In this document: piece after piece, positions 29,301 to 41,300 of the stretch
How positions within the stretch are numbered: the stretch's first letter is position 1
Layout: every line of letters starts with the position of its first letter
Assembly (NCBI GenBank): GCA_012934845.2
Contig: WNNJ02000256.1
Span: 114,519 to 178,518 of the forward strand
From: Pomphorhynchus laevis
Taxonomy: Eukaryota > Acanthocephala > Palaeacanthocephala > Echinorhynchida > Pomphorhynchidae
Length of the DNA stretch: 64,000 bases
Direction: 5' to 3'
Notes under the pieces: generated by a model
The model's input: only the letters and a program-made list of their open reading frames with translations
What the model was told of the DNA's origin: nothing
Database searches by the model: none
Program-made: the position numbers and the translations under genes

Positions 29301-32300
29301 AATTTTTTATGTCAAGCTGTTTTTCATCCACTTTTTTTGATAATAAGCAGCTTTAAAAAAATAAATAAATATTTCATTTTAAATGTGATTATTAAGGCGA
29401 ATGACTATATTTATATTTTAATGGTGGCTAGCGATCGAATGGTCAAGATTTGCTCTAATCCTTTGACGAATATAATGCTAAAGTTAAGTTAACAAGGCTT
29501 TTAAACTGCTTAGTATTTAATTATAGCGACATTACATCTGCAATTTAATTATAGTTCAATGGAAATATCTAAAATCATCGCAATTCTTAATAATTACTTA
29601 ATCCATCATTTATAGTTAATCATAAGTACTAATTTAGAAATTTTAAATTTCAAATTATAATGTCCAAATTTAACAGTTTTAAACTTTCACTTGATGTTTA
29701 AATGAAGAGAGTGGTAAAATAGAAAATAACAAATGTTGTTTAAATTTTTTAGCAAATAAAATACAATTGTTGGCCAAAATCAAATTTGGTAAGATGAACG
29801 AACCAATTTGGATAAATAAACAAGCAGATTTGACAAAATAAACAAATATATTTGTTGACGTAATGAATAAGCAAATTCGATAAAATAAACATACAAATTT
29901 GAAAAAATGAACAAACAAATTTGGATAAATAAACAAATATATTTGTTGACGTAATGGATAAGCAAATTCGATAAAATTAGCAAACAAATTTAGCTAAAGG
30001 AACAAGCAAATTTGATAATATGAGCAAAACAAACATTCAGTTATTACTTTTTGTTCATTTCTGCTTACATCTAAGATAAGCAAATGTTAGCTTTATTTCG
30101 ATTATTTCAATTAATCAGATTTTTAAAGTTGCATAGTCTTAGGCCTGTAATTGCGTAAATTACATATGCTAGTGTAGATGTTTTGATGTGTTTTATATAA
30201 TTCGTTTTATCCCCAGAATTTTATATTTTACATATTCTTTATACTAAATCACAATTGAAATTTCAGTTTTCGTATATATAGGACGATATACTTGTTACAA
30301 TCTAGGCCGAGCAAAGAAAAAATGCTAGAGAGAAGGAATTTATTCGATTGAAGAGAGTGAAAATGGAAGTTTACGATTTCAAATCGTTAATTGTATTAAG
30401 ATATTTTATTAGCGCAAAAGAAACTAAATTCAATATAAAAAACAGTTTTAAACTTATAAACTTAAAGAATAAATAAAAATAAACTTTTAAACTTAAACTT
30501 TCTTTTCTTACAAAAAGAATAATTTATAAATTAATAAATTCAGAATTAATTTATGCTTTAATTCAGAAAAAAAATCATAGGACTAACCTGATCGAGTAGA
30601 AATACGGAAATGGTCAGGAGATAAATTTCGGTTCAGAGTCAAAATTCTATAAGATTCCTTATTTTTAATTGCGTATAATCTCGCTAACCGATTTGGCTTT
30701 CCACTCATTAGAACTACTGTGGTTACATTTAATACACATGGTATACTCGATAAACATTGTCCGTAGCGAACAAATCTTAGCCGAACTCCGATGCAAGAAG
30801 ATGGAAACCGAATGGAACTTTCATAAACTATGCATATACTCAACAGTAGATCGGTAGATTCGTTTAACATCCTTAGCAGCCAGAGATGTCCTTAACATTA
30901 AAAGAATTTTAATTACCTTAGAGATACTTTAGCTTTTTAAAAATTATCGAAATAAATGATAAATATAAACTTGCTTACATTGATCAGATGATATAATTTA
31001 TGTGATTATAATTTATATTTATTATTATAATTTAAAAATGATTCGATTTTCATATATTCCTCAGTAATATAATAAAAGTTCTCAAAAATTTACAATTAAT
31101 GAAATTAAAACTAAATATAATTCATTTAATAAACTGAATTAAATTTTGTTAATTTACTATAATTAATGCATGACTAATTAATTCATTAATGAAAAGGAGT
31201 GTATATTCTACAAAAAAAAAGAGTTTGCTGAATCATATCGACCGAATTGAGTGTTTAATCGAGGCGCTATATAAATCAAATATCGTATTTAATCATATTT
31301 TATAAAAATAAAGCCCAAAATTAATTTTACAATTGCATTCATATTTTTGTATAACTAATATATTATTAAGTTAATATTTTGGTAATACAACTATATAATG
31401 TTGATATCAGTAAATATAAGTAAATATAAACTATTATAAAGCTATTGTGCAGCACATTTTTTGCGTTAAAAAATTTTGCGTTTAGGGTCAGTAAAAGTGA
31501 AGTTTAGGGTCAGTATATTAAATGAATATATCGGTATGAATGTATATTTGTTGAGTAAACATCATTGATATGTATTGATTATTTAAGTATATAATGATAT
31601 TTAATAAACTTATATTATAATATATAATATAAGTTTATGTATATAAACATATAAATATAATATATAAAAATGTACAGTATATTAAAAAAAAATTTATTTT
31701 AACTTGGCAAATGCGTGCCAGCGCACGCTTACATGACCACAACAAAACAAAACTGTAAATCAGGTGTCGAGAAGGTGTAAACGGAGGAGGTGTTTGAATG
31801 TGATAAAGGAGGGGGCGCGGCGGACGTCAAGAGGGAGTTGATTCCATGCGAGTGAGGCGGCGACGAAGAAGGATCGGAGACCGTAGTTGTTGAAGTAATT
31901 AGGAACGTGGAGTAAGAGGGTATGACGGGAACGCAGCGATAGCGAGGTGGGGCGAGTGTCGTCTAAGAAAGGAAGGTTGATGAACGATGGGGAGCCGACA
32001 GCGATGAGACGAAAAGTAACGAGAAGGCGGAGTTTGATGCGGATGTGGATGGTGGGCCAGGAGAGTTGGGCAAAATATGTGGATGTGTGGTCGAAGCGAC
32101 GGAGACGAAAGAGCACTCGAACGACAATGTTGATTATTCGTTGTAGGGGTAGGATGATGGATTTTGGAGAATTGGCGAAAGGGCTAAGGCGGTAATCGAT
32201 TTTATGGAAAAGAAGCGATGAAAGAAGATACATACAAGAACGGAAGTCGATAAGATGGCGGATACGGTGGATGTCACGGAGAATTAAATTAGATGAGCGG

Positions 32301-35300
32301 ACCTTGTCACGGACGAAGGGTTTAAGGGAAAGGTGATCATCGAAATGGAAGCCTAAGAAAGTGAGATTGTGGACTATGGGGATGATCGATGAGGCAAAAT
32401 ATACTGTGGGAGGAGATATGTTTGGCTTACGGGGGAGGATCCACATTATTTTGGACTTTTCGGGGTTTAGAACGAGACAAAGATGGGAGAGACGTTTGTA
32501 GAAAAAGAAAGACATTTGAAGGTAAAAATTGAGATATCGTGTATGCGATGGGCGGGTGCATGAGTATATATGAGGATGTCATCGGCGTATTGCATGACGT
32601 TAAAGGAGTAAGGTTTGATAAACGGAGAGAGATCGCCAAGGAGAAGAGAGAAAAGCAAGGGACCTAGGACTGAACCTTGTGGGACCCCGCAAAAAAATAG
32701 GGATGGGAGGGGAGGATGATGAATTAGAACAGACGCGAAAGGAACGGTCGGATAGATATGAGGCAAACCATGCTACGGAGGAGGAAGAAAAGCCGTAATC
32801 ATAACGAAGGCGAGAAAGGAGGACGGCGTGGTCGGCAGTGTCGAATGCGGAGGAGATGCCGAGGGATATGCGAACACTATATAGAGCCTTGTCTCGAGAA
32901 ATGAGTAAGTCGTTGTACACTTTTATGCATACGATTTCTGTGGAGAGATGAGAGCGGAAAACGGATTGGAAAGGAGGGTCCGGATTGGATGAGGAGAGAT
33001 AAGCGTTGATCTGTATTAAGATGAGGTGTTCATATTTGATATCTAATAATATATAATATATTATTATTTCTATTACATGAGAAAGTTATTTCATAAGATA
33101 AAGTTATTGTCTATTAGCAATCATTGATATGTATTAATAATATCCTAATTTATTATTTACGATAGTTAATTATTAATTATTAATTTTTTATATTATTTCA
33201 ATAATATTGAATAAAATAATTATTATATGAAGAATTATTTATATAAGAATTACTTATGATATTCTTATATTATAATTGATATAATTCTTATATCAAATGT
33301 TAAAAACTAGGTTTAGGCAACACATATATAATATACAGCATAATAGTCAAACTATATTTCATAAACATATGAGATTAATAGGACATGATATAGGATACTG
33401 TAAATTATTTATTTTAGAACATATTATCGAAGAAAACATTTCAATATTAAATCAAAAACTATTAGAAAAAGAAGATTTTTGGATTGAAATTCTTAATTCC
33501 ATGTACCTATTAGGATTGAATGACGTGGTACAAGGAATTGACAGAAGTAGTATAATACATAATAAACAACTATATTATAATAATCCGCTTAAACGCAAAC
33601 CAAGAAGTCATGGTGATAAAAGGAATAAGAAGAATAGACTCAAAAATATTAAAAAAGTTATGTATATAAATGAGCAATTAGAAATATTAAAACAAATTTT
33701 AATATATAATAAGCTGAAAGATCTTTGTGTAGATATAAGAAGTTTTTCTAAAGATATCATATGTTCAATAAATCAAAAATTAATTAACGACTATGATATG
33801 CAAAGTTGTATAATAGACAGTTATTGTAATACAAAATACTATAATCGTACAATAAATGTAAATAATAATATTTATTCCGAATGTACAGAAAATAAGGTTC
33901 CCTCAAATGGGCCACTACTGTCATAATTCGTAAATGTACAAAAGTTATGAAACATTCCAACGTAGAAAGAAAAAAAAATAATGCATTCATCCAATTGAAG
34001 CTATTCCAGTCACCGTGTTCCCCATGGGCCGAGTAAATTCACCGATTCGTGATCGTGGAGCCCGCATGCAGCAGGAAATAGAACGCGCGAGAATTATACT
34101 AAATCGTGTTCGTATAAGCGAAATCATATCGCTATAGCTTCGTTGCAGTTTGGAGGACATACTTGCAGCGATTGTCTGCATCAACCGTTTCGCTGTCGGA
34201 CCAAATCCTCCAATAGCTGCCAGGACAAACGGTATGAAAGACGAGTGTTCAATTTCACTAATTCGTTCCTGATACTTTGCTCTTTTCCGATTCTCGTGGT
34301 ATTCGAAACTTGCATCGACAGTCCTTAGGTGATAAGATGGAGCCAAGTTGTTGAAGACGCAGACATCTATGAATGTCCGCTCCAACCTACCACCGAATAA
34401 ACCGCCGCATACAATATCAGGATGAGCATCTTCTCCGCGGGCCGTGGTCGAGCACTGAAATACAAAGGCATTTGTAACGGGCTGGAGTGCGGGTTCAATC
34501 CCGACGCCGTTGCATATTTCAGATAAGGCGGAGGCCAAAACATCCCTTACCTCATTGTGACGAATAATTGGGAGAGCCCCTCTTTTGCACGACAATGCAT
34601 GGGTTAGACAGATATCATCTCCACATTCGCACTTTTTCGGTAGACTAGATAAGGACCAGTTATACCTTGCAGCAACCGCATCCTGAAATTCGAATTTTGT
34701 CATGTTAAATCCCGACGCTTTAAGAGGACTCGTTTGAAGCCAACTTGAAGCCCCTTTGATCGATGCATACTGTAGAAGCTTGACTGTTTGAATTGAAGCA
34801 CGTTCACGTAAACCAACCAATAGTGAAGCAGAACGCAATCTGTTGTCGCTAGCAATATCTTTCAGAGCTTGGGTTTGTAGCCTCTCTACTTCGAGAATAT
34901 TATCCGACTGGTCAAAAGCTCTGCACAACCGTTTTGACGCGTTCAGCACGTATGGAGCGTCTACGCAAGGATCTCGAAATCCCATACCTCCGAAACTCAA
35001 AGGGAGACTACAAATCAACTGCTCAGTTTCGTCCAGTGTGTGCCCAAATACATCGAAAGCGAACTGCCCAAATATTAGCTGTCTAATTTCAGAGAACCAA
35101 CCTGGATCACATTGGGTTGTCCTGCATAAATGTAACCACTTTGATTGACAGGCTTTGACAAAGGCGACATATGCTGACTGGGCATCATGCTTTGCCGCAT
35201 TCGACAAGTTTCCTGATCAAACAAGACCATTTGGATATGAGCTCACCACTCATATTCTTGACAAATTCGGCGTCTCCAACAGGTGATCCTAGCAGTTTGA

Positions 35301-38300
35301 CACCCCTTGTCTCAATACGGACGTTGTATTTTTCAAATCGTTTTTCGGTTTCTTCTAGCTGTTCAGAATGAATCATCACAATTGATTTATTGGCGTTAAC
35401 AAAGTAGCCATGCTGATGACCAAATGATTCGAGTAGGTCCCAAACTCGAGTAACGTCCTCTAACGACCCCATAAAATTTGCGTCGTCCGCATACCAATAC
35501 TGACTTACGTGCGGAACTGACTCGCGAATTCGATGAATAATTGCCAGCGAGGACACTGCAAAAGCAGCCATAGCTAGAGGATCCCCTTGTGTAAATCCTT
35601 CTTGGGATCGCAAAGAACGGCCACAACACACTAACTTTGACGGCTCTGAATACGTATTATGCAGAATACACTCAAGAGCAGGACAAATAAAAGGAACGTT
35701 AGCTAGTACAACCTTCCGATTTGCCGTATTGAATGCGTTCTTTGCATCCACGGAAAGTAACACATACTGATCATTGACCGTGATAGTCTCGGAAACTCTG
35801 TGTATGATGTACTCCATTCCACCGCGCTGTCCACTACACATTTGAACATGCCCAGACACTGCCTGAAGATCCTTTCCTATTAAGCTCATAATTACCTTTC
35901 CCACAATACGGCGAACTATCTCTCCTATGCCAATAGGGCGCACGCCTGGGTCCTTATCAAGAGCCACAAGACGACTTACTGTAAAAGCATCCAGAATAGA
36001 TGGGTCAACACGTTCACCTTGCTATCCGAATTGCAAAAGAAGCAATGGCGTCTGCTAGTTTTCGTGAATGAGGACCAAATGAACTGATCATTCGTCTGAA
36101 AGCAACAGCATCCACTCCAGATGGACCGGCGCAGCCGTGAGTCCTCATTGCTGCTTTGAGTATGATCTGCCCATCGATTGCAGAGAACACAACAGCGTGA
36201 TGAGGCATGCAGCCTGGTAGAGGAACATTCAGGATTGATTCTTTATGGATAGGCTTTCCTGGCGGGTGTAAGTCCAATAAGATATCGTATATAGTTACTC
36301 CGTCAATCTCATCGTCAGGTTTGAGTAGAGGCAGAGACGCATATTGAGAATCTAACGTCCGAATAGCGGCATGTGTTTTTCCAGACTGCATCAGCCTAGA
36401 GAACACTCCACTCTCATTTTGATTTGTAATACGAACACTCTTCGTCAAGCCTTGAACTACTTTCTGTTGCAGAGCAAAAGCCTCTTCAAATAAATCATGG
36501 ATTTGTTTATCTGCCCACATTTGAGTACGCCTCTCTAGGGTTTTCCGAATAACTGCGGCTTTTCGGGATGGGATTCGCTGCAGTATGAGCTGACAAATAA
36601 CTGTAACTTCTTTGAGCGCGATACCTTCATTTGCAGTACCCTCACCAACATCCAAGTACCTCGAAGCCAATAAGTCTATGAACCGATTGCTAGCTTGGCA
36701 AATGGGTAAAGATAGTAGATTCGGTTTCCAAAGAATGACTTTATTGTACATAAAATTAATAGAATCTTCATAGCTGCATGGCATCCTTTCAGCGGACGGG
36801 CGATCATTGAGTAAATCGCGACTGGCAGCGGTCGGTCGGGGGTTTAAAAACACATGGTTAATTGTACGGACATCCTCCTGGATGGGCGCTATGGAATTAG
36901 CCGGCTCTTTAACTGTGGTTACGTGGCTACTGGTTGAGCAGCTAGTGGAATGGTCAACTATTATCGGTGAATTTCCTCGATTGGTGCAGTTCGTAGCGGC
37001 ACAGTCCGTGCAATATGTGCTTGCCTTTGCGCATTTGCATCCCTTGCAGACTGCGTTCTGCCCGTTGCATCCACAGCATCTGGGTGAATTTCGAGGTTTG
37101 CCTTTTGTCATTTCGAGGTCAACTTAAATAGCGCACCCCGGGATGTGCCCTTGGCGTACGGCTTCGTTGACTGTTAGATGTCCAAATGTAAAAAATTGTA
37201 GGTTTACTTGTAGAACGTGACAAATCTTTGTAGATTTAATACTGTAATTGTCCAAATAGCTGATGTACGTTATTTATTGTGAGATGTGTAATTTGTGTAT
37301 GTTATTATATTATAAATAGTTATTTGTTAACAGCTTAGAATTTCAAACTCAAAATTTCAAACTCGTTGTCAATTAATAATAATAATTATTAAACTCATTG
37401 TTCATTATGTAAATAATAACAATAGAAAATATACATTAACCATAAACTTCATTAATAAATGTATAGATAACATAAATACAGATAGACTTTTAAATAATTC
37501 TAAAAGTAAAAAAAAGGATTAGATTTAAGTAAATATATTCCAAAAATGAGGTATAAACTCCTACCACCATTAGAACGAAATTGTTTTAATTATAATAAAG
37601 AATTAAAATCAATATGTAACGATAATATTAGAAACATAATGTAAACAGAATGCAATCGTAAAAGTCTTAGTTTTAAAAAATAAATGAACATATGTGTACC
37701 CAGAATCTAGAATTAATTGAAAATTGTGAATTAAGAAAGCTGCTATCAAAAGGGTATAAATATAGATTAAATAATGACAACGACAAAAATAAAATTTACA
37801 ATTCGTTATATGTTAACTTAAATGCTTACTTTGGTAAGCTGATTAATAGTAAAAGCTCGAATATATCTAACATAAACATTTGAAAAACCCTAGTTGATAA
37901 AATTAAAAAGAAAATGAAAATAACAAACAATTATAAAAGGAAAGATAAAATTAATAACGATATGTATAAAGAACTTACTAAATTAAAGCATAACTATATA
38001 TTAACAACTATTGATAAAGCTAGTAATAACTTTGTCTTCATATGCAAAAAGCTTTATTATGATATATCGATGAAAGAGGTTAATTCTAATGATTTAAATG
38101 TAAATCCAACATATGTACGTAGTGAGTTGAATTTAGAAACAATTATTACAAGTCACTGTTCTATAATGGATAAAAAGGGTATAAAGGTTGAATCAGATAA
38201 TTAAACTATACCTATATTATATTGAAATCCAAAATTACATACTAATCTAATAAAACCTAGGTTCATATGTAGTGCGTTTAAATGTACATTAAAACCACTT

Positions 38301-41300
38301 TCTGTCTATATGAATAAAATACTTAAAGTAATTAAAGCACACTTTAAAAAATATTGCAAGGTAATCGAAATTAATACTGGTATAAAACACTATTTCAGTA
38401 TTAATTCTACAAAAGAATTTTTAGAACAGACAAAAGGAATAAATTTTCAAAATATAAATACACACGATTTTAGTACGCTTTATACAAATCTAGATTTAGT
38501 AGATATTAAAGAAGCGTTAGTAAAATTAATTAATCTTATATTCGGAAAAAGATATACATATATATGTTATAATAATTATAACGCCTATCTAACAAAAATT
38601 AAACCATCAAATAAATATAAATATATGGATAAAATTGAATTAATAGAATCCTTAAATATTTTGATAAATCAAAATTATTTAAAAGTAGGGACATCTATAT
38701 TTAGACAAGTAAAAGGTGTTCCAATGGGTGGTAATAGTAGCCCAATTATAGCTGACTTGTTTTTAAGCTTTATAGAATATGAATTTGTTCATAACTGTGT
38801 AAAAACTAAATCTAAACAATATAAATATATGAAATATATGTTTCGATACATTGATGATATATGTGTATTTAATTCTAATAATTTTTATTCAATTAGTGAA
38901 CAAATTTATCCAGGAAAGCCTTATTCTTAACAAAACCAATATTAATGATAAAGAAGGTGTATATCTAGATATGAACATTAAATTAACATTAACTAAAACT
39001 ACTATTAATTTATATCGTAAAGATGACATATTTAAATTTACAAGAAACATATTTTTGCATGAGCATTCATGCATACCATATAATATAAAATATAATACAT
39101 TAAATAATGAAATTTTAAGAATTGCAACAATATGTAATGATATTGGCTTTCTTCAAAATCATTTAAATAATTTAATAGATACATATTTTAAACTAGGTTA
39201 CTATAAAAATAACATCAAGCAGAAAATAGTAAAATATATAAATCAACACAATAATATAAAGAATAAATTTAAACTCTAATGTGGCAAATTTCTATGGATG
39301 GATAATAAATAATATACTTTGTATTAGAATAAGATACTAGATAGTTTTATCAGAGGAAATTCATCATTAGCATGTATTTGGCCCTGCTGCAATGTTGGGT
39401 AGAGGAGTTAGTGGCCGAAACCTGATAGCATAGCAGTTCCTCCTAATGACTTCTAATCCTTATTCTGATACATAGTTTGTTATCTATTAGTCAATTCATA
39501 AAAATTGATTTTTATCTTTAATTTCAGTTTATAATTCATCTTGATATAAATTTTATAAAATCTTATAACAATTATTTATTATTTATAAATTTTTTATTAT
39601 TTAACTATTTAACTTTTATTTTGCATTATTTTTAATTTGCAATATAAAATATGTGCACTCAGTTGGCTTATTTAATTAAGAATATAAATAAATAGACATA
39701 CTACTATAGACAGTAATAGTATTTTAAGTGGCAAATGAGATGCAACAATATAATACAATCTCACCGTTCCGTCTGTTAAGTAAAATATGACTGGAGTTGT
39801 TACCATCATTAAAGGCAGTGTGTGCCCAGTATTCGAACATTCTCGTATTCCCATCACAGCTATCTTTACCGCTAATAAAACGATTACTTTTAAATACCAA
39901 AAACGGATATTCATTATTAAGAGGAACGTCTACTTCGACAAAGGATTTAACAAACGTGATTGGAAAACCATTTGCACATGTCGATTTTTTGTCCATTGGA
40001 CTGTGAACAAAAGTTAAATTCTGACTAAACAGTTGGCGTTGCTTTCTAAACCATACTATATTAAGGTTTCTATTTAAGCTAAAATTAGAAGATTTCTGAA
40101 AGTGCCAGCGCTTTCTAAAATACAGATAACGATTTTGCAAGACACCTATATATTCATTTTCTTCTATTATCACGTTCGTATTATCATCATAATCTTCCTC
40201 AATAAACATTCCATTTTCAAAACGCATGATTATCATGTTTCTTGGGAACACGCTGCCGACCAGTGGAATAATTAAGTTTCGTTGACCATTTGTAAACAGA
40301 TTATCTGGATGCTTAGCTATAATCAACCCAAATTCGGTTTCACCCGTCTTGCTTAAATTGACGGATGCGTAAAATCTTGTAATAGTAATTAAGAAATTTA
40401 CTTCCTTTGAAGAATAAATAAGACAACTTTTGTTTCTAGAAAGTTTGGCTTCGTCATCTATTGATATAATTTGCAAGTCACTTAAACAACAACACATAAT
40501 ATCTTTACTTCGGTTATCACCACAATAATTAAATTGGCATTGAAAAATCCGTAAATCATTAGACGTTTTCAAATTGATTGAAATGATCTGAACATTAGGT
40601 ATGTCCTGCTTATCAATTGAACTGATTTTGATCTCAAATGTTTTTTGTTTTGGGTTAATTCGGGTAATTCGTAAGTGCCCTAAATTTGGGTCCATGAATA
40701 TATAATGCTTTAACAGTTCCGGATCAACCAGACTAAATTTCAAAAAGCCAGAACAATGGCATGATTCGCATAGATCAATCGTGGTCATATTACTAACTCT
40801 AAAGTATTTATCTTCAGTGAAGTTACAATACTGAATCCAGTCAGCAAAAGAAAACTTGTAAACCTCGCATTTATTTACTGTTTTAGTCAATAGGAACGCA
40901 CGAGATTGTGGTAACAGTAGCAATGCTGAACAATTGAGACCACGGGAGCAATTGACAACGAAATTTCCAAGGTCATTTTGATATACAATAAGAGACGGAT
41001 TAGTGGCTGAAAGACTATGAAGGCTACGGAAATCTTTGGAAATTATACAATGTTTTAGTAAATGGTTAATCGTCTTTGCTTCCATGTCGACATGCTGCTT
41101 TACTGTTGGAATCAATGAACGACTAGAAATTGTCACTGGTGAAGGTATTTTTGTTTCAACTCCGTAGTAAACTAAGCTGTAAAAGACATGCACTGAATTT
41201 GAATTTTCCGTAGCAAAGTTATCTACTTCGATAACTTCATGAGCATGAGCAGTTAGATAGCGATTAGGGCAATCTACCGACAGGATTGGATGGTACAGAC

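Noticed and set aside
29679-29987. Phe/Tyr-rich minus frames
   Set aside because: They are produced by the minisatellite and read in more than one frame with the same repeated words.
31947-32195. Arg-rich plus frame in the CR1-like LINE (also 44993-45241)
   Set aside because: Antisense shadow of the RT C-terminus, present in both copies for that reason.
34143-37127. Plus-strand frames in the nested LINE
   Set aside because: The minus frames carry RT and endonuclease motifs; the plus frames have none.
39787-40017. Plus frames inside cadherin exon 1
   Set aside because: The minus frame is 818 codons long with EC repeats; the plus frames are chance.
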